From positions 1,178,001 through 1,242,000 of the forward strand of contig NZ_WELG01000002.1 in the NCBI RefSeq assembly GCF_009184425.1: a stretch of 64,000 nucleotides of DNA, read 5' to 3'. The DNA is from Flagellimonas olearia. Its GTDB lineage: Bacteria; Bacteroidota; Bacteroidia; Flavobacteriales; Flavobacteriaceae. The translations under genes and the position numbers were made by a program. Each line of letters begins with the position of its first letter. The first letter of the stretch is position 1. The notes beneath the pieces were generated by a model. That model was given only the letters and a program-made list of their open reading frames with translations, was not told where the DNA came from and did no database searches. This document shows, one piece after another, positions 1 through 8,788 of the stretch.

Positions 1-2558
1 AGTCCGGCACTTTCTACAACGGAGTTGTCAAATTGGGTTACATACAGGTCAGAATCTTTAGCGACGGATACGGGAACGAAGTTGGTAATGTCGTCCGGAG
101 TGATAATGACACCGCAAGCGTGGATTCCGGTGTTTCGCAAGGATCCTTCGAGAACCCGGGCCATGTTCACAGTTTGTCCTTCCAAATCATCCCCTTCAGA
201 GATGTTCAGTAATTCATGGACCTTTTCCAATTCATCCGATCGGAACTTTTTACGTAAATCGGCCTCATCAACCCCAAATATTTTACCCAATTTGGACATG
301 TTGGGGATAAGCTTGGCAATACGGTCGGCATCATTCAAGGGTAAATCCAGTACTCGTGCCGTATCCCGAATGGAAGATTTGGCCGCCATGGTACCATAGG
401 TGATGATCTGTGCTACCTGATTGGAGCCATATTTGTTGATCACATAATCCATGACCCTTCCCCGGCCCTCGTCATCAAAGTCGATATCAATATCGGGCAT
501 GGATACCCTGTCCGGATTCAGGAAACGCTCAAAAAGGAGGTCGTACTTAATGGGGTCAATATTGGTGATGGTCAAGCAATAGGCCACCACCGAACCTGCT
601 GCCGAACCCCTTCCGGGTCCAACGGAAACCCCCATGTTCCGAGCTTCACGGATAAAGTCTTCCACAATAAGGAAATATCCCGGATATCCTGAATTTTCAA
701 TGGTGGCCAGCTCAAAATCGATACGTTCCGAGATTTCAGGGGTGACTTCCCCATATCGTTTCTTGGCCCCTTCATAAGTAATGTGCCTCAAATAGGCATT
801 TTCACCCCGTTTTCCTCCGTCTGCCTCATCTTCCTTGACCTTGAATTCCTCTGGAATCTCAAACTTGGGAAGAAGGATGTCACTGGCGAGGTCATAGGGA
901 GTTATTTTGTCCACAATCTCTTTGATGTTGAGGATAGCTTCAGGAATATCCTTGAAGAGTTCCTTCATCTCATCTGAAGATTTGAAGTAATACTCTTGAT
1001 TGGGCAGTCCATAGCGATATCCTCGACCTCGACCAATGGGCGTGGCCTGTTTTTCACCGTCTTTTACACAGAGCAGGATATCGTGTGCCTCGGCATCTTT
1101 TTTATCACAATAGTAGGTGTTGTTGGTGGCCACTAACTTTATGTCATGGTCTTTGGCCATCTGCACCAAAACCTGGTTCACCCGGTCTTCATCTTCCTGG
1201 CCGTGGCGCATCATTTCTATGTAGAGGTCATCGTCAAATTGTTCTTTCCACCACAATAGGGCTTCTTCGGCCTGCTTTTCACCAACGTTCAAGATTTTAT
1301 TGGGCACTTCGCCATAAAGGTTTCCTGTCAGGGCAATCACATTTTCCTTGTACTGCTCCACAATCTTTTTATCGATACGGGGCACATAATAGAAGCCATT
1401 GGTGTAGGCAATAGAGGACATTTTGGCCAGATTTTGGTAACCTGCCTTGTTTTTGGCCATCAAAACAATTTGATAGCCGTAGTCTTTTACATTTTTATTG
1501 GTGTGGTCTTCGCAAACGTAAAATTCGCATCCCACAATGGGAGTGATTTCCTTTTCGGTGACAGGTTCTCCTTTTTCCTCCAGTTCGGCATTTCGCTCCT
1601 TGACACCTTTATTATGGGCCATGATTTCTTTCACAAAATGAAATGCCCCCATCATATTGGCATGGTCCGTTAGGGCAACGGCTGGCATACCATTGTTGGC
1701 GGTGGCCTTCACCAAATCTTTTATGTTGATGGTGGATTGGAGGACCGAAAATTGGGAGTGGTTGTGAAGATGCACAAAAGGGGCATCTTCCAAGGTTTCT
1801 ATGTTCTCTTGGATTTCCGCTTCGGAAATGTCCCCGGTATCTTGTGCCCAAAGGGCATCTGTAATTTTTTTGGATGCCGCTTTTAGGTTGATGTGCTTTA
1901 ATCCAATGAGTTGGATTTCCTGTGGATTGGCCTCGGAAAAACGCTCGAAATAGTCGGGTTGAACATCCAGTTCCTGGGCAGTGAACTGCTTTTTTCGAAC
2001 CAATTCCAAGAAGCATCGCGTAGTGGCTTCAACGTCGGCGGTGGCATTGTGGGCCTCGGCAAAGGGCTCCCCGAATAGGAACTCATGAAGCTCGGTAAGC
2101 GTGGGCAGCTTAAATTTACCGCCACGTCCCCCGGGTATTTTACAGAGTTCCGCGGTATGTTCCGTACAGGTGTCCAGAACGGGGAGTTCGGTCAAGAGGC
2201 TGTCCATCCCTTTTCGATGGAATTCACACCCCATAATATTGACATCGAAACCTACGTTTTGTCCCACAACAAACTTGGTGCGTTCCAAAGCTTTTTTGAA
2301 AGCATCCAACACATGGTCCAATGATTCTCCTTCTTGCTCCGCCAAAGCCGTGGAGATACCATGGATTTGCTCAGATTCATAGGGGATGTTGAACCCGTCG
2401 GGTTGCACCAAAAAATCTTGATGCTCTACCACATTGCCCATTTCATCGTGTAGCTGCCACGCAATCTGCACACACCTTGGCCAATTGTCCGTATCGGTTA
2501 TGGGGGCGTCCCAGCGCTTGGGTAATCCTGTGGTTTCGGTATCAAATATTAGGTACAT
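1..2558 (-). CDS. dnaE: DNA polymerase III alpha subunit with N-terminal exonuclease domain (3' part outside window)
   Basis: This is the catalytic subunit of the replicative polymerase; only the first 852 codons are in the window and the gene runs off its left edge. The N-terminus is a DEDD 3'-5' exonuclease (Asp6 and Glu8 in the DTET motif, residues about 1-175). A PHP domain starts near residue 260 with the LHNHS motif. The polymerase core carries the DIDID aspartate motif near residue 687, after the GPGRGSAAGS stretch. The exonuclease fused to DnaE is the form found in many Bacteroidota, which usually give proteins of about 1400-1500 residues. The start is the ATG at 2558, directly before the exonuclease beta strand. 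It is transcribed away from the sulfatase gene at 2711. Confidence 0.95.
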   Translation of the reverse strand, partial: MYLIFDTETTGLPKRWDAPITDTDNWPRCVQIAWQLHDEMGNVVEHQDFLVQPDGFNIPYESEQIHGISTALAEQEGESLDHVLDAFKKALERTKFVVGQNVGFDVNIMGCEFHRKGMDSLLTELPVLDTCTEHTAELCKIPGGRGGKFKLPTLTELHEFLFGEPFAEAHNATADVEATTRCFLELVRKKQFTAQELDVQPDYFERFSEANPQEIQLIGLKHINLKAASKKITDALWAQDTGDISEAEIQENIETLEDAPFVHLHNHSQFSVLQSTINIKDLVKATANNGMPAVALTDHANMMGAFHFVKEIMAHNKGVKERNAELEEKGEPVTEKEITPIVGCEFYVCEDHTNKNVKDYGYQIVLMAKNKAGYQNLAKMSSIAYTNGFYYVPRIDKKIVEQYKENVIALTGNLYGEVPNKILNVGEKQAEEALLWWKEQFDDDLYIEMMRHGQEDEDRVNQVLVQMAKDHDIKLVATNNTYYCDKKDAEAHDILLCVKDGEKQATPIGRGRGYRYGLPNQEYYFKSSDEMKELFKDIPEAILNIKEIVDKITPYDLASDILLPKFEIPEEFKVKEDEADGGKRGENAYLRHITYEGAKKRYGEVTPEISERIDFELATIENSGYPGYFLIVEDFIREARNMGVSVGPGRGSAAGSVVAYCLTITNIDPIKYDLLFERFLNPDRVSMPDIDIDFDDEGRGRVMDYVINKYGSNQVAQIITYGTMAAKSSIRDTARVLDLPLNDADRIAKLIPNMSKLGKIFGVDEADLRKKFRSDELEKVHELLNISEGDDLEGQTVNMARVLEGSLRNTGIHACGVIITPDDITNFVPVSVAKDSDLYVTQFDNSVVESAG

Positions 2559-2683
2559 GTGCTCGCCGTTTTCGGAGTGGAAAAATCAATGTCTAAAAAT
2601 ATACAAACATGAAGGTTTTATAAAATGTAGTTTTTAGGATTTATCAACTGATTTATGGAGTCGCGTTTTATACTGGCATTCCC

Positions 2684-2691
2684 TATATTTA
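2684..2691 (+). promoter_or_regulatory. -7 promoter box of first sulfatase
   Basis: TATATTTA, one mismatch from the Bacteroidota TAnnTTTG box, lies 20 bp before the sulfatase start and is followed by AGG. The second sulfatase gene has the same variant (TATATTTAGG at 5381), which suggests the two paralogues kept similar promoters. Confidence 0.4.
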
Positions 2692-2710
2692 AGGAATAAA
2701 GTCATTTTAA

Positions 2711-4135
2711 ATGGGAATAGGTATCAAGTTATCGCGATTAATCGTACTTGCTTTTCACTGTATTTTTTGGGGAAGCTTTTTTAATGGGAATGCCCAAGAA
2801 GATTTAAAACGTCCTCCAAATTTCATTATCATTTTTGCCGATGACCTTGGCTATGGGGATTTAAGCGTATATGGAAACCCCACCATCCATACGCCCCATT
2901 TGGACCAAATGGCCTTTGAGGGACAGAAATGGACCAATTTTTATGTGGGTGCCAGTGTCTGTACCCCCAGCAGGGCAGCACTATTAACGGGAAGGCTACC
3001 TGTTAGAAGCGGGATGGCCAGCAACAAGTACCGGGTGCTCTTCCCGGATTCGAAAAATGGGTTGCCCGGCAGCGAGATCACCTTGGCTGAGCAATTAAAG
3101 AAGGCGGGGTATGCCACTGCCTGTATCGGAAAATGGCATCTGGGGCATAAAGAACGGTATTTGCCCACCAACAATGGGTTCGATTATTATTTTGGAATTC
3201 CCTATTCCAATGACATGGACCGGGTCGTGGACTATCCCCAAGGAGGCTATTGGAATCAGCAGAATAAGGATATCAAAACCGAACACTTCAATGTGCCCTT
3301 GATGTGTGGAACAGAAATCATAGAAAGGCCTGCCAATCAGAATACCATTACCAAACGATACACCGAAGAGACCATTTCTTATATCAAGGAGAATAAAGAC
3401 AAGCCATTTTTTGTGTATTTGGCCCATAATTTACCCCATATTCCCTTGTTCGCTTCCCAAGAAGCGATGGGCAAGAGCAAACGTGGATTGTATGGTGATG
3501 TGGTCGAAGAGATTGATGACGGTGTCGGAAAAATTTTGAAGACCCTTGAATTGGAAGGGTTGGCTGAAAATACCATCGTGGTCTTCACTTCTGATAACGG
3601 TCCTTGGTTGCCTTTTAAAACGAATGGAGGTAGTGCCGGCTTGTTAAAAGCTGGGAAAGGAACCACATGGGAAGGCGGAATGAGGGAACCCACCATTTTT
3701 TGGGGACCAGGTAACATTAAGCCGGGATTGGTCACGGATTTAGGTTCTACGATGGACCTCTTCACCACGTTTAGCAAGATGGCCGGAGTGGAAATTCCGA
3801 AAGACCGAATCATGGATGGCGTGGATTTGAGTGCGACCTTGTTGTATAAGAACCCAAGCCCCAGGAACAGCATTTTGTATTACCGGGGCACTGATCTCTA
3901 TGCAGCCCGATGGGGGGATTACAAAGCGCATTTTATTACGCAGGGGGCTTATGGGCAATTCGGTGAGCGAAAAGAACATGAAATACCTTTGCTCTTTAAT
4001 CTGAACCATGATGCGGCTGAACAATTCAATATTGCAGAGGGAAATGATACCATCATCCAGCAAATCAAGGAGGTGGTCCGTGAACATCAAACAAAATTGG
4101 TAAGGGGCAAGGACCAACTGGCTGAAAGGGAATAG
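2711..4135 (+). CDS. Secreted sulfatase (alkaline-phosphatase superfamily)
   Basis: A sulfate-ester hydrolase of 474 residues, probably periplasmic. It starts with a hydrophobic signal peptide (residues about 8-28, cut after Asn-Ala-Gln). The metal site shows as FADDLGYGD near residue 40. The formylglycine signature CTPSR begins at Cys84 and is followed by ALLTGR. KWHLGH and TSDNGPW are the usual active-site blocks, and GIPYSND resembles the arylsulfatase A/GALNS branch. The substrate cannot be read from sequence; marine relatives act on sulfated algal polysaccharides. It is a close paralogue of the sulfatase at 5411, sharing long blocks such as FGIPYSNDM and GKGTxWEGGxREP. No sulfatase-maturing enzyme is in the window, so activation must come from elsewhere. 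Confidence 0.9.
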   Translation: MGIGIKLSRLIVLAFHCIFWGSFFNGNAQEDLKRPPNFIIIFADDLGYGDLSVYGNPTIHTPHLDQMAFEGQKWTNFYVGASVCTPSRAALLTGRLPVRSGMASNKYRVLFPDSKNGLPGSEITLAEQLKKAGYATACIGKWHLGHKERYLPTNNGFDYYFGIPYSNDMDRVVDYPQGGYWNQQNKDIKTEHFNVPLMCGTEIIERPANQNTITKRYTEETISYIKENKDKPFFVYLAHNLPHIPLFASQEAMGKSKRGLYGDVVEEIDDGVGKILKTLELEGLAENTIVVFTSDNGPWLPFKTNGGSAGLLKAGKGTTWEGGMREPTIFWGPGNIKPGLVTDLGSTMDLFTTFSKMAGVEIPKDRIMDGVDLSATLLYKNPSPRNSILYYRGTDLYAARWGDYKAHFITQGAYGQFGERKEHEIPLLFNLNHDAAEQFNIAEGNDTIIQQIKEVVREHQTKLVRGKDQLAERE

Positions 4136-4151
4136 AAAGTTCATAGAAACA

Positions 4152-4181
4152 TTGTGCATTAAAAGAAATCAAGTATATTTG
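4152..4181 (+). promoter_or_regulatory. rpsP promoter
   Basis: A TTG at 4152-4154 (-33) and TATATTTG at 4174-4181 (-7) are separated by 19 bp, an exact match to the Bacteroidota sigma-ABfr type promoter. It lies 72 bp before the rpsP start, leaving an untranslated leader of about 65 nt. Confidence 0.75.
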
Positions 4182-4252
4182 CACCCGCTTAAGAGACAAG
4201 CGATTAAAAAGAATTAATAACAAGGGTCGGGCACCCTACAAATTAATGTGAT

Positions 4253-4822
4253 ATGCCAGTTAAAATTAGACTTCAGAGACACGGTAAAAAAGGTAAACCA
4301 TTTTATTGGGTGGTTGCCGCAGATTCCAGAGCAAAAAGAGACGGTAAATTCTTGGAAAAATTGGGTACTTATAACCCAAACACCAATCCTGCCAGCATCG
4401 ATTTGGATATTGATGGTTCTGTAAAATGGTTGCAAAATGGTGCGCAGCCTACCGATACTGCCAGAGCCATTCTTTCTTACAAAGGAGTTTTGTTGAAGCA
4501 CCACTTGTTGGGTGGTGTTCGCAAAGGCGCTTTGACTGAAGAGCAAGTTGAGGAAAAGTTCAAAGCTTGGTTGGAAGAGAAAGAAGCTGCCGTTCAAGCC
4601 AAAAAAGATGGATTGAGCAAGGTTGAGGCTGAAGCCAGGGCAAAAGCTTTGGAAGCAGAGAAGGAAGTCAACGAGAAAAGAGCCGCTGCCGCTTTGCCAG
4701 AAGAGGAAGTAGCTGAAGAAGCTGCCGAGGAAACTACTGAGGCCGCTACAGAAGAAGTTGCTGCTGAAGCTCCTGCTGAGGAGGCTCCTGCCGCTGAGGA
4801 AGCTGCCAAAGAAGAAGAATAG
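4253..4822 (+). CDS. rpsP: 30S ribosomal protein S16 with Ala/Glu-rich tail
   Basis: A small-subunit ribosomal protein. The first ~85 residues are a standard S16 fold ([19 protein letters not shown] at the N-terminus, then the [16 protein letters not shown] block). S16 in most bacteria is 80-90 residues; here it continues to 189 with a charged helix-forming middle and a low-complexity Ala/Glu tail over roughly the last 55 residues. Long tails are common in Flavobacteriaceae S16, but their role is not established. It is followed 10 bp later by rimM, the usual ribosome-assembly pairing. Confidence 0.96.
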   Translation: MPVKIRLQRHGKKGKPFYWVVAADSRAKRDGKFLEKLGTYNPNTNPASIDLDIDGSVKWLQNGAQPTDTARAILSYKGVLLKHHLLGGVRKGALTEEQVEEKFKAWLEEKEAAVQAKKDGLSKVEAEARAKALEAEKEVNEKRAAAALPEEEVAEEAAEETTEAATEEVAAEAPAEEAPAAEEAAKEEE

Positions 4823-4832
4823 AAAGAAGACG

Positions 4833-5363
4833 ATGCGCAAGGAAGATTGCTTCTACCTGGGCAAAGTCGTCTCAAAATATAGTTTTAAGGGCGAGGTGTT
4901 GGTCAAATTGGACACCGATGAACCCGAAATCTACGAAAACATGGAATCAGTTTTTGTTTCATTGGGAAACAATCTGATTCCATTTTTTATTGACCGTTGC
5001 CGGTTGCACAAATCAAACTTGCTCCGTATCGATTTTGAGGAGGTAAAGGATGAGGCCACCGCGGATAAGATCATAGGCTCGGAACTGTACCTTCCCTTGG
5101 AAATGCTCCCACCACTTACCGGGAACAAATTTTATTTCCACGAAGTCATTGGGTTTGCATTGATGGATGAGGTCCATGGAAATATCGGGACCATAGTCTC
5201 CATAAATGACAGTGCTTCACAGGAACTGTTTGAAGCTGAAAAGGATGGGAAGGAACTCCTGATTCCCATCACCGATGATATCATAAAGAAAGTAGATCGC
5301 GAAAAGAAGGAAATCCATGTGAGAACACCGGAAGGTCTCGTGGAATTGTACTTGGATTCGTAA
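4833..5363 (+). CDS. rimM: 16S rRNA processing protein RimM
   Basis: A 176-residue assembly factor that helps mature the 30S head. It begins MRKEDCFYLGKVVSKYSFKGEV, matching the RimM N-terminal beta barrel (G-K-V-V-x-x-x-x-x-K-G-E); the C-terminal half has the PRC-barrel pattern ending in EIHVRTPEGLVELYL. The reading frame is open further upstream, but that part overlaps the end of rpsP and encodes a Lys/Leu-rich stretch unlike RimM, so the ATG at 4833 is chosen; it has AGAAAGAAGA just upstream. Probably cotranscribed with rpsP. Confidence 0.93.
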   Translation: MRKEDCFYLGKVVSKYSFKGEVLVKLDTDEPEIYENMESVFVSLGNNLIPFFIDRCRLHKSNLLRIDFEEVKDEATADKIIGSELYLPLEMLPPLTGNKFYFHEVIGFALMDEVHGNIGTIVSINDSASQELFEAEKDGKELLIPITDDIIKKVDREKKEIHVRTPEGLVELYLDS

Positions 5364-5380
5364 GATTTGCGGTTTTCACC

Positions 5381-5388
5381 TATATTTA
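5381..5388 (+). promoter_or_regulatory. -7 promoter box of second sulfatase
   Basis: TATATTTA followed by GGGAAA, 23 bp before the start codon. It resembles the box ahead of the first sulfatase (2684). A convincing -33 TTG at the right spacing is not visible. Confidence 0.35.
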
Positions 5389-5410
5389 GGGAAACCTTTT
5401 ATTTTACGAT

Positions 5411-6841
5411 ATGTTTCGATATTTCTTTGTATTTCTTGTTTTAGGACTGATTTCTTGTGGAGAAAAGAAGGCTCCAGTCAAGGAGGAAGAGCGTTCGCCC
5501 AATATAGTATTGATTTTTACCGATGATCAGGGCTACCAAGATGTTGGGGTCTTTGGTTCGCCTAATATCAAAACTCCCAATCTGGACCAAATGGCTGCAG
5601 ATGGGGTAAGAATGACCAACTACTATGCGGCCCAAGCCGTATGTTCCGCTTCCAGGGCTGGAATTTTAACGGGTTGCTATCCCAATCGAATCGGTATCCA
5701 TAATGCATTGGGGCCTGGAAACACACATGGTATCAATGATACGGAGACCACCTTGGCCGAAATGTTGAAGGAAAAGGGTTATGCAACGGCCATTTATGGG
5801 AAATGGCATTTAGGGCATCACAAAAAGTTTTTACCCACACGCCATGGGTTCGATGAGTGGTTTGGAATTCCATATTCCAATGATATGTGGCCCTATCACC
5901 CACAGCAGGGAACCATTTTTAATTTTCCAGATTTGCCACTTTACGAAAACGAAACCGTAATCGATACGTTGGTGGAGCAATCCCAATTGACCACCCGGAT
6001 TACAGAGCGTAGTGTGGATTTCATCAAAAGGAATAAGGACAATCCTTTCTTTTTGTACGTTCCGCATCCACAACCCCACGTACCCTTGTTCGTTTCGGAA
6101 AAATTTAAGGGCAAGTCGGAAAGAGGTTTGTATGGTGATGTGATTATGGAGATAGACTGGTCTGTGGGCCAGATCATGCAAGCACTCAAAGACAATGGAC
6201 TTGAAGAGAATACCCTGGTCATCTTTACCTCGGACAACGGACCTTGGCTTTCCTATGGAAACCATGCCGGAAGTGCCCTCCCCCTCCGGGAAGGAAAGGG
6301 TACCGCTTGGGAAGGAGGACAACGTGAGCCATTTATTATGAAATACCCGAAAAAACTTAAGCCGGGTAGAACAGTAGATGTGCCCATGATGGCCATAGAT
6401 ATACTACCCACCATTGCCCATGTCACCGAATCCAAATTGCCAGAACAAGTAATCGATGGTAAAAATGCATGGTCCATTTTAACGGGTGAGCGTACAGAGC
6501 CCGTGCAAGATGCCTACTTTTTCTACTATCGGGTCAACGAAATGTTTGGGGTGCGGTATGGTAAATGGAAAATGTATTTCCCGCATCGCTACCGGACCAT
6601 GGATGGTCAGGAACCAGGAAAAGATGGGCAACCAGGAAACTACAGATATGTTGATATGGAGGAAATTGAACTCTACGACGTAGTCAACGATGTTAGTGAG
6701 ACCAACAATGTGGCCGAAGCACATCCCGAGGTTGTGGCTGAGATAAAGGTTTTGGCAGATAATATGAGACAACGATTGGGAGACTCACTTATGGAACAGG
6801 AGGGTTCTGAAACCCGAGAGCCGGGTAGGGTGAATGAGTAA
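5411..6841 (+). CDS. Lipoprotein sulfatase (alkaline-phosphatase superfamily)
   Basis: A 476-residue sulfatase paralogous to the one at 2711. The N-terminus is a lipoprotein signal with lipobox LISC, so it is probably membrane-anchored rather than soluble. Catalytic features are FTDDQGYQD near residue 37, the formylglycine motif CSASR starting at Cys78, KWHLGHH and TSDNGPW. The motif has Ala where most sulfatases have Pro; the C-x-(A/P)-x-R form is accepted by anaerobic-type maturases, so activity is likely. The pair lies on either side of rpsP-rimM, which looks like insertion of catabolic genes into a housekeeping block. Its 3' end overlaps trmN6 by 8 bp. Confidence 0.9.
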   Translation: MFRYFFVFLVLGLISCGEKKAPVKEEERSPNIVLIFTDDQGYQDVGVFGSPNIKTPNLDQMAADGVRMTNYYAAQAVCSASRAGILTGCYPNRIGIHNALGPGNTHGINDTETTLAEMLKEKGYATAIYGKWHLGHHKKFLPTRHGFDEWFGIPYSNDMWPYHPQQGTIFNFPDLPLYENETVIDTLVEQSQLTTRITERSVDFIKRNKDNPFFLYVPHPQPHVPLFVSEKFKGKSERGLYGDVIMEIDWSVGQIMQALKDNGLEENTLVIFTSDNGPWLSYGNHAGSALPLREGKGTAWEGGQREPFIMKYPKKLKPGRTVDVPMMAIDILPTIAHVTESKLPEQVIDGKNAWSILTGERTEPVQDAYFFYYRVNEMFGVRYGKWKMYFPHRYRTMDGQEPGKDGQPGNYRYVDMEEIELYDVVNDVSETNNVAEAHPEVVAEIKVLADNMRQRLGDSLMEQEGSETREPGRVNE

Positions 6842-7553
6842 GCCTTTTCAATTCAAACAATTCACGGTACACCAAGACTGCTGTGCCATGAAAGTGGGTA
6901 CGGATGGTGTCTTGCTTGGGGCATGGACCTCTTTGGAGCACCAACCCGATTCCATCTTGGATATTGGCGCAGGGACTGGATTGATTGCCTTGCAAATGGC
7001 ACAACGCTCTCCTGCCGAACTTATTGATGCCATTGAGTTGGATGAGGCCGCTTACGAACAATGTGTTGCCAATTTTGAAGCCTCAGCGTGGTCAGACCGG
7101 CTGTTCTGTTATCATGCGGGATTGGATGAATTTGTGGATGAGATTGATGACCAATACGATCTGATTGTTTCTAATCCGCCGTTCTATTCGGAGAATGTTT
7201 CCAGCGGGGATGCTTCACGGGATCAAGCCCGACAGAACAATTCATTACCCTTTGATGAGCTTATTGAGGGAGTGGCAAAACTTCTTTCAGATACTGGTGT
7301 TTTTTCGGTGATTGTTCCTTTTAAGGAAGAGAAAGGGTTTATTGCCATGGCCAAGGAATCTGGATTGTTCCCAAATAGGATTACTAGGGTGAAGGGAAAT
7401 CCAAAGACTGACTTCAAAAGGAGTTTGATGGAATTTGGACGCTCCGAAACCAACACATTAGTGGATGAGCTCATCATAGAGGTCGAACGACACCAATACA
7501 CAAAGCAGTATACAGATTTGACGAAATCATTTTATTTGAAAATGCAACAGTGA
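6834..7553 (+). CDS. trmN6: tRNA1(Val) (adenine-37-N6)-methyltransferase
   Basis: A SAM-dependent methyltransferase (239 residues) of the YfiC/TrmN6 family, which methylates A37 of tRNA-Val. Visible blocks are the N-terminal MKVGTDGVLLGAW, the SAM-binding loop ILDIGAGTGLIALQMAQR (residues about 41-58) and the catalytic NPPFY motif of N6-adenine methyltransferases. The start overlaps the end of the sulfatase gene by 8 bp, so translational coupling is possible although the functions are unrelated. Confidence 0.9.
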   Translation: MSKPFQFKQFTVHQDCCAMKVGTDGVLLGAWTSLEHQPDSILDIGAGTGLIALQMAQRSPAELIDAIELDEAAYEQCVANFEASAWSDRLFCYHAGLDEFVDEIDDQYDLIVSNPPFYSENVSSGDASRDQARQNNSLPFDELIEGVAKLLSDTGVFSVIVPFKEEKGFIAMAKESGLFPNRITRVKGNPKTDFKRSLMEFGRSETNTLVDELIIEVERHQYTKQYTDLTKSFYLKMQQ

Positions 7554-7603
7554 TAGATTAAATTGTTAAATTTCAGCATAACTTTTAGATAAATTTTTTC
7601 CGA

Positions 7604-8782
7604 ATGAAGCCTGATCTATTTGAAGCACCGGATTATTATAATCTTGACGACCTTCTATCTGAAGAGCATAAGTTGGTAAGGGATGCTGCCCGCCAGTGGG
7701 TGAAACGGGATATTTCCCCCATCATAGAAGAATACGCCCAAAAGGCGGAGTTTCCCAAACAGATTATCAAAGGTCTGGCCGAGATAGGTGCTTTTGGACC
7801 GTACATTCCAGAGGAATACGGTGGAGCGGGACTAGATCAGATCAGTTATGGCTTGATCATGCAGGAGATTGAAAGAGGTGACAGTGGGGTGCGTTCCACA
7901 GCTTCGGTACAGTCTTCCTTGGTCATGTATCCCATTTTTGCCTACGGATCTGAGGAACAGCGTAAAAAATACTTGCCTAAACTGGCCACGGGCGAATGGA
8001 TGGGCTGTTTTGGTTTAACGGAACCCAACCATGGTTCCAATCCGGGGGGCATGGAAACCAAATTCAAGGATGCAGGTGATCATTATTTGCTTAACGGAGC
8101 CAAATTGTGGATTTCCAATTCCCCTTTTGCCGATATTGCCGTAGTTTGGGCCAAGAATGAAGAAGGCCGTATTCATGGTTTGATAGTGGAAAGGGGCATG
8201 GAAGGTTTTTCCACCCCGGAAACCCATAACAAGTGGTCACTTCGGGCCTCGGCCACGGGGGAACTTATCTTTGACAATGTAAAGGTGCCCAAGGAAAACC
8301 TGTTGCCCGGTAAAAGTGGGTTGGGTGCCCCGTTGGGTTGTTTGGATTCCGCCCGATACGGTATTGCTTGGGGCGCCATTGGAGCTGCCATGGATTGCTA
8401 TGATACCGCTTTGCGGTATGCCAAGGAGCGCATCCAATTTGGAAAGCCCATTGCGGCCTATCAGTTACAGCAAAAGAAATTGGCCGAAATGATTACCGAA
8501 ATAACCAAGGCCCAGCTGTTGGCATTTCGTTTGGGGCAATTAAAAAATGAAGGACGCGCCACCACGGCCCAAATCTCCATGGCCAAACGCAATAATGTGG
8601 ACATGGCCTTAAAGATTGCCCGGGAAGCCAGACAGGTTCTGGGCGGAATGGGAATCACCGGGGAATATAGCATCATGCGCCACATGATGAATCTGGAAAG
8701 CGTGATTACCTACGAAGGTACCCATGACATCCATTTGTTGATCACTGGGGCTGATATTACCGGAATTCCAGCGTTTAAATAA
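7604..8782 (+). CDS. Acyl-CoA dehydrogenase, glutaryl-CoA dehydrogenase type
   Basis: An FAD-dependent acyl-CoA dehydrogenase of 392 residues. The segment RSTASVQSSLVMYPI is the glutaryl-CoA-binding arginine region of GCDH, and the C-terminal YEGTHDI places the catalytic base at Glu371, as in human GCDH. GCDH oxidises and decarboxylates glutaryl-CoA to crotonyl-CoA in lysine and tryptophan breakdown. No other lysine-degradation gene is nearby, so the substrate is inferred from motif match only. It ends 6 bp from the convergent oxidoreductase gene. Confidence 0.9.
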   Translation: MKPDLFEAPDYYNLDDLLSEEHKLVRDAARQWVKRDISPIIEEYAQKAEFPKQIIKGLAEIGAFGPYIPEEYGGAGLDQISYGLIMQEIERGDSGVRSTASVQSSLVMYPIFAYGSEEQRKKYLPKLATGEWMGCFGLTEPNHGSNPGGMETKFKDAGDHYLLNGAKLWISNSPFADIAVVWAKNEEGRIHGLIVERGMEGFSTPETHNKWSLRASATGELIFDNVKVPKENLLPGKSGLGAPLGCLDSARYGIAWGAIGAAMDCYDTALRYAKERIQFGKPIAAYQLQQKKLAEMITEITKAQLLAFRLGQLKNEGRATTAQISMAKRNNVDMALKIAREARQVLGGMGITGEYSIMRHMMNLESVITYEGTHDIHLLITGADITGIPAFK

Positions 8783-8788
8783 TTGACA

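Noticed and set aside
4214-4875. Long open frames on the minus strand over rpsP
   Set aside because: They are Ser/Phe- or Ser/Ala-rich antisense readings of the Ala/Glu-rich S16 tail and show no protein family features.
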